Part shown: piece by piece, positions 8,938-17,356 of the stretch
Layout of the letters: every line of letters starts with the position of its first letter
Numbering within the stretch: position 1 is the stretch's first letter
Source: CAIVAT01 sp037133475
GTDB taxonomy: Bacteria > Bacteroidota > Bacteroidia > Bacteroidales > FEN-979
Direction of reading: 5' to 3'
DNA: 64,000 nt
NCBI GenBank assembly: GCA_037133475.1
Contig: JBAXOB010000011.1
Location: forward strand, 38,421 to 102,420
Program-made: the position numbers and the translations under genes
Notes under the pieces: model-generated
The model's database searches: none
Told to the model about the DNA's origin: nothing
Seen by the model: only the letters and a program-made list of their open reading frames with translations

Positions 8938-10749
8938 TTAGGAACCAACCTGTTTGCTGCTGCGCTTGCGCTCGATCTCATCAAGCAGGATCTTGCGAAG
9001 GCGGATCGATTTTGGCGTCACCTCCACATATTCATCACCCTTGATATATTCCATCGCCTCCTCGAGGGAGAATTTGGTGGCAGGATAAATTACCGCCTTG
9101 TCGTCGGAGCCCGAAGCACGCACGTTGGAAAGTTTTTTCGTCTTGTTCACGTTGATCACGATATCGTCGCTGCGGGTGCTTTCGCCGATGACCTGCCCGT
9201 TGTAGACATCCTCGAAGGGTTCGATGAAGAACTTGCCGCGGTCCTGAAGCTTATCAATGGCATAGGTGATGGCAAGCCCTGTATACATCGAGATCAGCGA
9301 GCCGTTGTTGCGGCCCTGCATATCGCCTTTCCAGGGCTGGTAGGCTTTGAAACGGTGGGCCATCACGGCCTCCCCTTCGGTTGCCGTCAGCACCGGGTTG
9401 CGCAGCCCGATCAGTCCGCGGGCGGGGATGTCGAACTCGAGGATCACCCGGTCGCGTTTGTGTTCCATGTGCGTCATGTCGCCCTTGCGGCGGCTTACCA
9501 GCTCGATAACCTTGCCGGCAAATGCTTCCGGGACCTGGACTTTCAGCAATTCGACAGGTTCGCATTTCACCCCGTCGATCTCCTTGGTGAGGATCTGGGG
9601 CTGGCCCAGCTGAAATTCGTATCCCTCGCGGCGCATGGTCTCCACCAGGATGGCCAGGTGGAGGATTCCCCTGCCATATACCTGGAAACGGTCGGGTGAA
9701 TCCATCTCCTCGACCTTCAGGGCCAGGTTTTTTTCGGTCTCTTTGAAAAGCCGCTCGCGGATATGGCGGGAGGTCACAAAGGTTCCCTCCTTGCCTGCAA
9801 ACGGTGAATTATTGATGGTGAAGAGCATGCTCATGGTTGGTTCATCAACGCTGATGGGAGACATGCCTTCAGGATTTTCAAAATCGGCAATGGTGTCGCC
9901 GATATCGAAATTTTCGGGTCCGAGGATGGCGCAGATCTCACCCGCACTAACCTCAAATTTGACCTTTTCCTTGCTGAGTCCTTCAAACAGGTAAAGCTCT
10001 TTGACCACCGATTTGACAACCGTCCGGTCGTTCTTGACCAGCGAGATGGGCATCCCTGACTTTACGCTTCCGCGGGTGATCCTGCCAACGGCGATCCTGC
10101 CCACATAAGAGGAGTAATCGAGTGAGCTGATCTGCATCTGCAGCGTACCCGGCAATTGCGGCGGGGCAGGGATATGTTCGATGATCTGGTCAAGCAGGTA
10201 GCTGACGTCGGTGGTTTCATTTTTCCAGTCATCCGACATCCAGCCATGTTTGGAAGAGCCGTAAACGGTGGGGAAATTCAACTGGTCTTCGCTCGCATCG
10301 AGGCTGAACATCAGGTCGAACATGGCCTCCTGTACTTCGCCGGGCGAGCAGTTGGGCTTATCAACCTTGTTGATCACCACAATGGGTTTCTTGCCTAATT
10401 CCAGGGCCTTTTGCAGCACAAACCGGGTCTGGGGCATAGGGCCTTCGAATGCATCCACCAGGATCAGTACGCCATCGGCCATGTTCAGAACCCGTTCGAC
10501 CTCTCCCCCGAAATCGGAGTGACCAGGGGTATCAATGATGTTGATCTTAATTCCCTTGTACCTGACGGAGACGTTTTTCGAGAGGATGGTAATCCCGCGC
10601 TCGCGCTCCAGGTCGTTCGAATCGAGGATCAGCTCCCCAACGTCCTGGTTGTCGCGAAACATATGAACCTGGTGCAATATCCGGTCAACCAGGGTTGTTT
10701 TACCGTGGTCAACATGGGCAATAATAGCGATATTTCTGATATCCTGCAT
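8938..10749 (-). CDS. typA: Translational GTPase BipA/TypA
   Basis: Ribosome-binding GTPase of the EF-G/LepA superfamily, linked to stress adaptation and late 50S assembly. The 603-residue length is close to E. coli BipA (607). The G domain shows G1 AHVDHGKTTL (residues 10-19), switch II DTPGHSDFGGEVE, and G4 NKVDKP. The remainder follows BipA order: the beta-barrel domain, the domain III/V folds (RGLIGLRNPVLTATEGEAV) and the BipA-specific C-terminal domain (DVYNGQVIGES). Start ATG 10749-10747. It is a single gene, convergent with the DUF4159 gene and divergent from the gene at 11168, with its own promoter upstream (10785-10814). Confidence 0.97.
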   Translation of the reverse strand: MQDIRNIAIIAHVDHGKTTLVDRILHQVHMFRDNQDVGELILDSNDLERERGITILSKNVSVRYKGIKINIIDTPGHSDFGGEVERVLNMADGVLILVDAFEGPMPQTRFVLQKALELGKKPIVVINKVDKPNCSPGEVQEAMFDLMFSLDASEDQLNFPTVYGSSKHGWMSDDWKNETTDVSYLLDQIIEHIPAPPQLPGTLQMQISSLDYSSYVGRIAVGRITRGSVKSGMPISLVKNDRTVVKSVVKELYLFEGLSKEKVKFEVSAGEICAILGPENFDIGDTIADFENPEGMSPISVDEPTMSMLFTINNSPFAGKEGTFVTSRHIRERLFKETEKNLALKVEEMDSPDRFQVYGRGILHLAILVETMRREGYEFQLGQPQILTKEIDGVKCEPVELLKVQVPEAFAGKVIELVSRRKGDMTHMEHKRDRVILEFDIPARGLIGLRNPVLTATEGEAVMAHRFKAYQPWKGDMQGRNNGSLISMYTGLAITYAIDKLQDRGKFFIEPFEDVYNGQVIGESTRSDDIVINVNKTKKLSNVRASGSDDKAVIYPATKFSLEEAMEYIKGDEYVEVTPKSIRLRKILLDEIERKRSSKQVGS

Positions 10750-10784
10750 GTTAAATTAATAAGGTGGCTGTTTGAAATGGTTTG

Positions 10785-10814
10785 CAAAGGTACGCTAAAT
10801 ATCAACGCACCAAA
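10785..10814 (-). promoter_or_regulatory. bipA promoter, Bacteroidota type
   Basis: Read on the minus strand: TTTG (10814-10811), 18 bp, TACCTTTG (10792-10785). Both elements match the -33/-7 consensus of the Bacteroidota primary sigma factor with acceptable spacing. The -7 element is 35 nt before the bipA start codon. Confidence 0.65.
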
Positions 10815-11167
10815 CATTTGAATAAAAGCAGATTTTATGGGACGGTGGATCAGAAATTCACACGCCGCATTTTTTCCCGCGATTCATATCAGGCGGTAAC
10901 AGGCTGGCTGCCGCCACCAAAAGACGACGCGCATTCAAATTCCGAAGATAATCGTGAAATATTTTAATGTCATTTTTTCATTACTTATACTTGACTTTTA
11001 TTATTTATATTGTATCTTTATCCTGTGGCTGGCTGAACCTGCATGGTAACTGCAGACTCACCCGTTTTAACGTGCATTTCCGGCAGGCTGCATCAGCATT
11101 GATGATCCTTTTATAGCGAAGTACCTATAAGCGGGGTGCGAACACCTATCCCCTGAATCCGGACGTT
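10815..11167. other. Divergent intergenic region
   Basis: Holds the upstream part of the bipA promoter and a plus-strand promoter candidate at 10991-11020. The remaining sequence up to ATG 11168 would be a leader of about 140 nt with no hairpin or gene that I can support. Confidence 0.35.
10991..11020 (+). promoter_or_regulatory. Candidate promoter for the T9SS gene at 11168
   Basis: TTG at 10991-10993, 19 bp, then TATCTTTA at 11013-11020 (last base differs from TAnnTTTG). Spacing fits the Bacteroidota promoter. It lies in an AT-rich stretch about 148 nt before the start codon. Confidence 0.45.
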
Positions 11168-12583
11168 ATGAAAAGAATAATTCTGATTCCCCTTTGTATT
11201 TTCCTCCTTCAGATGGCCTTTGGCCAGCATAATTTCGGAAAGGTTTTCCTGGAATTTTCCCCATCCGGGGATGCCGCAGCCAATTCGGTAGGCCAAAATT
11301 ATGAAGGCGGCTATGTCATGGCAGGATATTCGGGCACCTATCCCGACACCGTTAAGGCCCTTTTTTTCAGAACCGACCAGGTTGGCGACACGCTTTGGTC
11401 GGTCAGGGCAGGCTTTGGATTGAACACCTATGGCGCGGAGATCATCCCCACGCCCGACAGTTGTTTCATGGCGGCTGGTTCTGTCGAGGGAGCCGGGATT
11501 TTTATGATGAAACTAAGCCAGGCAGGCCAGAAGATCTGGGTGAAACGTTACCAGGACAGGGCTTACCAGGGAGTGGGAGGACTTATCCGCACCAGCGACA
11601 GCGGCTACCTGGTTTGCGGCAGGGTGGACCAATCCACCTCCGTGCTCTCCTGGACTGCTTACCTGTTAAATACCAACAGCCAGGGAGACACACTCTGGAC
11701 AAGGCTCATTGATGACGGCGACCCGCTTACTTTTGAATCAGCAACCTCCGTTACCGAAACTCCCGGCGGGCATTATGCCCTATGCGGCTACCAGGACAAC
11801 CTGGTCCTTCAACCACCCACCACCATTTTGCTGGCGGAGACCCAGCGTAACGGGAACCTCCTGTTTTTTAAAACATACCCGAACGTGGTCCATGGGCAAT
11901 TCTGTAATGCCAGTGATCTTTGCTGTTCGGATAACGGGGGGATGATGGTAGTTGCTAGTGCCAGCGACGACCCTTGGGGAACCGACTGGAAATTCCAGCT
12001 TCTGAAAACAGATCAGAATGGCGACACTTTGTGGACAAGGGTGATTAACAGCGCTACCATATATTCCATCCAAAAGGCCAACAGCAATACCTATGTTGTC
12101 TGCGGCACCAATCACGACCCTGATTCAACCGCTTACCGGGGATACCTGGCAACGCTCGATGCGGCCGGGAACCTGACCATGGAAGGGTTCTATGGCAGTG
12201 AAAACTGCTGTTTTTATGAAGTCCGGGTCACCGGCGACAATGGCTATGTGGCGGCAGGCAGGAGTCTTTCAGCCGACCAGAAGGAGTACCCGTGCATGGT
12301 GAAAACCGACGCTGAGGGTCTCTTCACAGGTGTTTCAAAAGCAGGCAAGGATCAGCCGGGTCTCATCTTCCCCAATCCCACAGATGGAATGACCCGGGTG
12401 ACATTCCCATCAGGCACCATTTGGTTTGGTATTTATAACCAGGTTGGAAAGCTGATCATATCGGGCGACGACCCGGATTCACTTCCCAGTTTGATAGATC
12501 TTGACCATCAACCGGGTGGATGTTATTTACTGAAATCCGTCACCGTGGATGGTACGGTGATTCAAAAGATCATAAAGCGTTGA
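11168..12583 (+). CDS. Secreted propeller-like protein with T9SS type A sorting domain
   Basis: This 471-residue protein has a signal peptide ending near QMAFGQ. The body consists of about seven repeats of roughly 45-55 residues built on the pattern G-G-Y-x-x-x-G-x and K-T-D-x-x-G-D-T-L-W, for example GGYVMAGYSG, DSGYLVCGRVD and DNGYVAAGRS. This is the delta-60-like WD/propeller type of many T9SS cargo proteins. The C-terminal 75 residues (LIFPNPTDGMTRVTF ... GGCYLLKSV) form a type A sorting domain. It should be exported to the cell surface. No catalytic residues can be assigned; binding of a ligand or polymer is possible but unproven. It stands alone between bipA and the C1 peptidase gene. 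Confidence 0.8.
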   Translation: MKRIILIPLCIFLLQMAFGQHNFGKVFLEFSPSGDAAANSVGQNYEGGYVMAGYSGTYPDTVKALFFRTDQVGDTLWSVRAGFGLNTYGAEIIPTPDSCFMAAGSVEGAGIFMMKLSQAGQKIWVKRYQDRAYQGVGGLIRTSDSGYLVCGRVDQSTSVLSWTAYLLNTNSQGDTLWTRLIDDGDPLTFESATSVTETPGGHYALCGYQDNLVLQPPTTILLAETQRNGNLLFFKTYPNVVHGQFCNASDLCCSDNGGMMVVASASDDPWGTDWKFQLLKTDQNGDTLWTRVINSATIYSIQKANSNTYVVCGTNHDPDSTAYRGYLATLDAAGNLTMEGFYGSENCCFYEVRVTGDNGYVAAGRSLSADQKEYPCMVKTDAEGLFTGVSKAGKDQPGLIFPNPTDGMTRVTFPSGTIWFGIYNQVGKLIISGDDPDSLPSLIDLDHQPGGCYLLKSVTVDGTVIQKIIKR

Positions 12584-12688
12584 CCGCTGACAATGCGTAT
12601 GAGGGATAACAACCCATTGTAAAATAAAAATCAAGAGGAGTATGCCGAAAATCCTGAACAGAGTAGGCAACACACAAAATCATTTTAT

Positions 12689-13456
12689 ATGGCGCGAAAT
12701 ATAACATGGTATGGTTGGCGACCTGATTTGCCCGACCAGCGAGATTTAATGTATTCAGCACCCCGTGCTGTCATGGCTAAACTGCCGGTTAAAGTTGATC
12801 TGCGACACCTTTGTCCGCCTGTATACGACCAGGGTGAACTGGGCAGCTGCACGGCCAATGCAATTGGGGCCGCCTTTGAGTTTGGCCTGATGAAGCAGAA
12901 CATAACAGCGGATTTTACGCCTGCCCGTCTCTTCATCTATTATAATGAAAGGGTCATGGAACACACTGTGACTGTTGACAATGGCGCTGAAATCAGGGAT
13001 GGAATGAAGAGTCTCAACACCAAGGGGGTGTGTCCTGAGAAAATGCTGCCGTACGATATCACGAAATTCGCCGTCAAGCCGGCTGCTGCCTGCTATAAGG
13101 AGGCGCTGAAACACCAGGCCCTCTCCTATCACCGTGTAACCCGCACCACCGACCAGATGAAGGGTTGCCTGGCTGAAGGTTACCCCTTTGTATTCGGTTT
13201 CACGGTCTACGAATCCTTTGAAAGCGATGCAGTTGCCAAATCCGGAACATTGAACCTCCCGAAGAAAAACGAAAAATGTGTGGGCGGCCATGCAGTCCTT
13301 GCCGTCGGGTACGATGATACCGCCAAACGGTTTATTGTCCGCAACAGCTGGGGCTCCGACTGGGGAATGGCAGGCTATTTCACGATGCCCTATGGTTACC
13401 TGACCGACGGGAATCTCTCCGACGACTTCTGGACAATCCGCATTGTTGAAGTATAA
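12689..13456 (+). CDS. C1 (papain-like) cysteine peptidase without propeptide
   Basis: Predicted papain-family cysteine peptidase, 255 residues. The catalytic set is visible: Q48 (oxyanion) and C54 in DQGELGSCTAN, H201 in GGHAVLAVGYD, and N219 in VRNSWGSDWG. The protein starts MARNITWYGWRPDLPDQRD, which runs directly into the mature-type sequence LPVKVDLRHLCPPVYDQG. There is no signal peptide and no recognisable inhibitory propeptide, unlike secreted papains. It may therefore be cytosolic, or be exported by an unseen route. Substrate and role unknown. The next gene (oxidoreductase, 13534) follows after 77 bp with its own -7 box. Confidence 0.88.
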   Translation: MARNITWYGWRPDLPDQRDLMYSAPRAVMAKLPVKVDLRHLCPPVYDQGELGSCTANAIGAAFEFGLMKQNITADFTPARLFIYYNERVMEHTVTVDNGAEIRDGMKSLNTKGVCPEKMLPYDITKFAVKPAAACYKEALKHQALSYHRVTRTTDQMKGCLAEGYPFVFGFTVYESFESDAVAKSGTLNLPKKNEKCVGGHAVLAVGYDDTAKRFIVRNSWGSDWGMAGYFTMPYGYLTDGNLSDDFWTIRIVEV

Positions 13457-13521
13457 AAGCCGATCCTTCCTCTTCATCCCGTTCGATTTTTTCCCTGTTT
13501 TTCTTTTTCCCGGGAGAAGCG

Positions 13522-13529
13522 TATCTTTA
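13522..13529 (+). promoter_or_regulatory. -7-like element 4 nt from a start codon
   Basis: TATCTTTA resembles TAnnTTTG (last base differs). It ends only 4 nt before ATG 13534, so a transcript from it would begin at or next to the start codon. The -33 region is T-rich without a clear TTTG. Confidence 0.35.
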
Positions 13530-13533
13530 CGCG

Positions 13534-15084
13534 ATGAAGATCAACATTATCGGGTCAGGGGTAGCAGGATTATCCATAGGATGTTACCTGCAGATGAACG
13601 GGTTTGAAACTGAAATTTTCGAGCGTCATTCCACATTCGGGGGTTTGTGCACCAACTGGAGCCGCAAGGGATATACCTTTGAAAGCGGGTTCCAGTGGCT
13701 GTTGGGATCCAACAGGCATAACCCGTTCTACCTTTTATGGTCGGAACTGATCGACATGGAATCGATCCGTTTTGTTCATCACAAAACGAGGATGGATATT
13801 GAGGTCAGTGATTCGGCCGACCGTTTTGGAAGCAAGGTGTTTCACTTGTACACCAACCTTGACAGGCTGGAGGAATACCTGCTCTCCATTGCCCCCGAAG
13901 ATAAAAAGCCTGTAACGCAGTTTATCCGGTCGATCAGGAAGATGCAAAACTTTGAGATCCCTCCCATGGTCAGGGAGGTGCCGGATATTTTGCCCTTGCG
14001 CCGCAAGATCCGTTTCATCAGGTATTTGCCATTACTTTTTTTCCTGAACAGGGTCAGGAAGGAAACCAATGTCACCTTTGCTGCAAAACTCAGGAATCCT
14101 TTCCTGAAAGAGGCATTCCAGCTGATTTTCGACGGCGATGAACTGCCGCTGCTCATCCATACCTTGCCGCTGGCCTTTAATGACCGTAACGCAACAGGCT
14201 ATCCTGCAGGCGGCTCGGTCGGTTTCGTCGGGAAAATTGAAAAAAGATACCTAGAACTCGGGGGAAAAATCAGGTACCAGGCGGAGGTGGAAAAGATCGT
14301 GACGGAACAAAACAAGGCTGTTGGATTGCTGCTGAAAAACGGCGGGTTCATTGCTTCGGACATCACCGTTTCGGCTGCCGACTGGCATTTTACGATCTTT
14401 GAAGCCCTGGAGGGAAAGTTTGTCAACGATACCATTTTAAAGCTCTCCCGGCAGGAGAGGCTGAAGGTTTACTATTCGGTGTTCGTGGTCTCGCTCGGGG
14501 TTGCAGCAAACTACAACCAGCATCCGCCCTTCATGCGGTTTCCCCTCGACCGGAAACTGGTCTCTCCCGACGGAACTGAACATAACCGGATGGAGATCCA
14601 TCTCAACAATTACGATCCATCGGCTGCCCCAGCGGGGAAAACGGTGGTATATCTCAGTTTCTACACCCGGCAGGCTGATTTCTGGATCGACCTCCGGGAA
14701 AAAGATTATCCGGGCTACCTGGAACAAAAGCAGGATTTTGCAGAGCAGATCATCGGGGCGGCGGATGAAAGGCTGCCCGGGTTGCGCAGCAATACCGAAG
14801 TTATTGACATTGCCACTCCTGCCACCTTCCGGCGTTATACCCGTAACTGGAAAGGCAGTGTACAGGGATGGCTGCCGGGAGAAAATATCATTTCGCAATC
14901 ACCGGTTAAAACCGTGCTCCCTGGGCTTAAGAACTTCTTCTTTACGGGTCACTGGACCATTCCCGGCGGGGGGTTGCCGGTTGCCATCAAGTCGGCCCGG
15001 GACGTTGCCAAAATCATCTGTCACCAGGAAAAGGTGCCTTTCAACGTATTGCCGGTTGCCACCGCTCACGCCAGGCCTGAGTGA
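13534..15084 (+). CDS. FAD-dependent oxidoreductase, phytoene desaturase/carotene isomerase-like
   Basis: This 516-residue flavoprotein belongs to the CrtI/CrtISO/all-trans-retinol saturase group. The N-terminal dinucleotide-binding motif is INIIGSGVAGLSIGCYL (GxGxxG at G7-G12) followed by the acidic ribose-binding end EIFERHSTFGG. The C-terminal family signature is NFFFTGHWTIPGGGLPVAIKSARDVAK. Start ATG 13534. No carotenoid biosynthesis partner (crtB, crtE, crtY) is nearby, so assigning it to carotenoid metabolism would be premature. Relatives act on polyenes or other lipophilic substrates. Probably cytoplasmic or membrane-associated. Confidence 0.82.
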   Translation: MKINIIGSGVAGLSIGCYLQMNGFETEIFERHSTFGGLCTNWSRKGYTFESGFQWLLGSNRHNPFYLLWSELIDMESIRFVHHKTRMDIEVSDSADRFGSKVFHLYTNLDRLEEYLLSIAPEDKKPVTQFIRSIRKMQNFEIPPMVREVPDILPLRRKIRFIRYLPLLFFLNRVRKETNVTFAAKLRNPFLKEAFQLIFDGDELPLLIHTLPLAFNDRNATGYPAGGSVGFVGKIEKRYLELGGKIRYQAEVEKIVTEQNKAVGLLLKNGGFIASDITVSAADWHFTIFEALEGKFVNDTILKLSRQERLKVYYSVFVVSLGVAANYNQHPPFMRFPLDRKLVSPDGTEHNRMEIHLNNYDPSAAPAGKTVVYLSFYTRQADFWIDLREKDYPGYLEQKQDFAEQIIGAADERLPGLRSNTEVIDIATPATFRRYTRNWKGSVQGWLPGENIISQSPVKTVLPGLKNFFFTGHWTIPGGGLPVAIKSARDVAKIICHQEKVPFNVLPVATAHARPE

Positions 15085-15349
15085 ACATCGAATCAAATTA
15101 AAGCAAGCCCGCATTTTTGAGGATCTCATCCTGCCCTGGCTGTTTTTCGGCAAAATCGCAGAGCATTGAGGGCTTTCTGACCGACCTGTCATGGTCGTCA
15201 ATCGTGCATGACAAGCCCTTAAAACCTTCCAATGACAATAACGGAGCACAATGGAATGTAATGCAAAATCGGGATGATCGCTATTGTCCCAACAGGTTTA
15301 TTATACCTGTCCCGTGCACTCCTTGCCTGCGGGCAGGGACCTATCTCCC

Positions 15350-16714
15350 CTACTTTTTATTACAGTTACCCGACTTCAGGATGATGGTCAGCGAGTTGTC
15401 GGCAGGTTCCAGGTCGTTCCACAAATGGTACCAATCGGCGCGGACAGGGAAAAAACTTGCTCCTAACGAGTTAATGGTTGCCTGGATCGAGTCATACTCG
15501 GAGTTTGATGAGATCTGCTCATCACCGGCCATTTGCGCCATCAACGCTGGTGTCATCCTCCGGGAAAGTCGCCTTGCGGTATCTGGTTTATAGTTATAAG
15601 GCGGTTGGGTATAAAAGTAGGCGTTATCTATTTCCACGGCACTCCGGATCCTTTGCTTTGCATAGGCCTGCAATGACATGCCGGAAGGCATCGGATAGTT
15701 GTTATAGGTGATGGGAATGGTTGAAATGATCAGTGCAGAATCCTGAATATAGGTGATCATCCGGTATGTGCATGGATAAGCGATGGTAGAGCTGGTTTCG
15801 ATGTCGTACAAAAATTTGTCTCCTGCCGTCTTTTTCACGATGTCGGTTGAATGACCATGGCCGGTGAACATCAGCTTTAATCCTCCGTTCATGAGCGAAT
15901 CCGATACCGTTGTTGAGCGTTGAACGACATTATCAGGGTATAACAAATCCTGGTCAGGATAATGATTGATCAGCGCGTGATGCATCATGCCGAAAACTGT
16001 TTTCCCTTTGGCCCGCGCTTCAGCAAGGCGTGCCAGGGCCCATGTCATCGTTGCCTGCCGCATGGATCCACCCGAACATGCCGAATCCTTATTGTTTTTG
16101 CGGTAAATACAGGCGTCGATCGAAAGCAGCCAGAGACCCGGCAGCGGTTCCGAAAGATAACTTAGCGAAGCGGGATCGGTGGAGAGCGCATCGCTGTAAC
16201 CGAAGTTTGCATAAATTGATTTAAAGTTGTCAGGATTTATATGTGGCACATGAACGGTGTCATAACCCCGGAAGCTGCTTGCCATCGTGAAGTTTATATC
16301 GTGGTTGCCATTGATCACCCTGACCTTGATGCCTGCACCCGTCAATTCTGTAAAAAACCCTTTAACCGATTCGTGGCTGACCGCTTCACCGTCGAACGAC
16401 AGATCGCCGGGTACCAGGACAAGGTCGGGCTTTGGTTTTGCATTGATCAATTCCTGTACGACCTCTCTCATGATCCCATCGCTTTCGCCGGGCATCCGCT
16501 GGTCGAACATGCTGAAAAATTTACCCGAGTGACTTGTGTCGCTCCACAATGACGGATCCAGGTAGTGTAGGTCGGAAATTACCGCGATTGTGTAAACAGC
16601 TTTACCCGTGGCGGTATAGTTGCTGTGCTCCTTTTTCTTACAGCTGGTGTTTAACAGCAATAATAAACTCATGATGACCAATGAGGTGATGAAGGTTCTG
16701 GTTCTTGTTTTCAT
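15350..16714 (-). CDS. Metallophosphoesterase lipoprotein
   Basis: A calcineurin-like phosphoesterase of 454 residues. The N-terminus is a lipoprotein signal (SLVIMSLLLLLNTSC) with Cys25 as the likely lipidation site. The dinuclear metal motifs are all present in order: D48-x-H50 (SDLHY), GD at 103-104 (PGDLSFDGE), GNHD at 136-139, a later His in GMMHHALINHYP, and GHGH in MFTGHGHSTD. It probably hydrolyses a phosphoester outside the inner membrane; nucleotides or cyclic nucleotides are typical substrates of such enzymes, but the actual one cannot be told. The promoter side is unusual: a (TAG)10 microsatellite begins 17 nt before the start codon (see 16731-16760). Confidence 0.88.
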   Translation of the reverse strand: MKTRTRTFITSLVIMSLLLLLNTSCKKKEHSNYTATGKAVYTIAVISDLHYLDPSLWSDTSHSGKFFSMFDQRMPGESDGIMREVVQELINAKPKPDLVLVPGDLSFDGEAVSHESVKGFFTELTGAGIKVRVINGNHDINFTMASSFRGYDTVHVPHINPDNFKSIYANFGYSDALSTDPASLSYLSEPLPGLWLLSIDACIYRKNNKDSACSGGSMRQATMTWALARLAEARAKGKTVFGMMHHALINHYPDQDLLYPDNVVQRSTTVSDSLMNGGLKLMFTGHGHSTDIVKKTAGDKFLYDIETSSTIAYPCTYRMITYIQDSALIISTIPITYNNYPMPSGMSLQAYAKQRIRSAVEIDNAYFYTQPPYNYKPDTARRLSRRMTPALMAQMAGDEQISSNSEYDSIQATINSLGASFFPVRADWYHLWNDLEPADNSLTIILKSGNCNKK

Positions 16715-16729
16715 GTCGGGGAATTTAGT

Positions 16730-16760
<31 letters not shown>

Positions 16761-17356
16761 GTTATTAGGCGTATTAGTAGCGTTAGAGTGAATGTTCCGG
16801 ATCAGGTGGCGCTGACAGTTCATATTACCGGTCTTCTATCAATATCGTTGGACCGCCCCCGCTTCTGCATGCTTAAGAACGAACATTTTCCTGGTTTTCC
16901 AGGTATTCCATTACATTATCTGATGGATCACTATTGTACCCGTATCAATCCTGCAATCTTCTTTTGCCTGCGAAAGGCCTGTTAAAAAATAATCAACTTG
17001 TTGAAGGAAACACTTCCGGGTAGACCAGCAAGAACCTTGAACACCGGTAAGGTTTATCGAAGGAAAAATCGGATCCTGTTGTTAATGAAATAACAGGTAA
17101 AGGTAATATATAAAACGGATACTCAAGTTTTTTTGATTAACCTCCGTTGGAAAGGCAGGAAAGCCACGGAATAAAACATGTCGGAACTTTTGTTTTTTCC
17201 ATAAGGATCGTATTCCCATGATTAATTCGAGCAGATTAACCACTTTGTCATCAATGTATTACATGATATTTACAATTGGATTCATTCTATTGGGGATGCC
17301 TCATTTGTGCCAACATGGTTACGATCCGTCTCGGTTTACGAACTGCAAACAGTTTG
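16761..17356. other. Long intergenic region without recognisable genes
   Basis: About 0.6 kb between the 3' end of the Tet(M)-like gene and the TAG repeat. Short plus-strand frames (for example 16788-16985 and 17218-17412) show no family features and I treat them as chance. A small hairpin (AACTG-CAAA-CAGTT, 17341-17354) sits at the 3' end of the minus-strand gene run and might help termination. Nothing else is supported. Confidence 0.35.
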
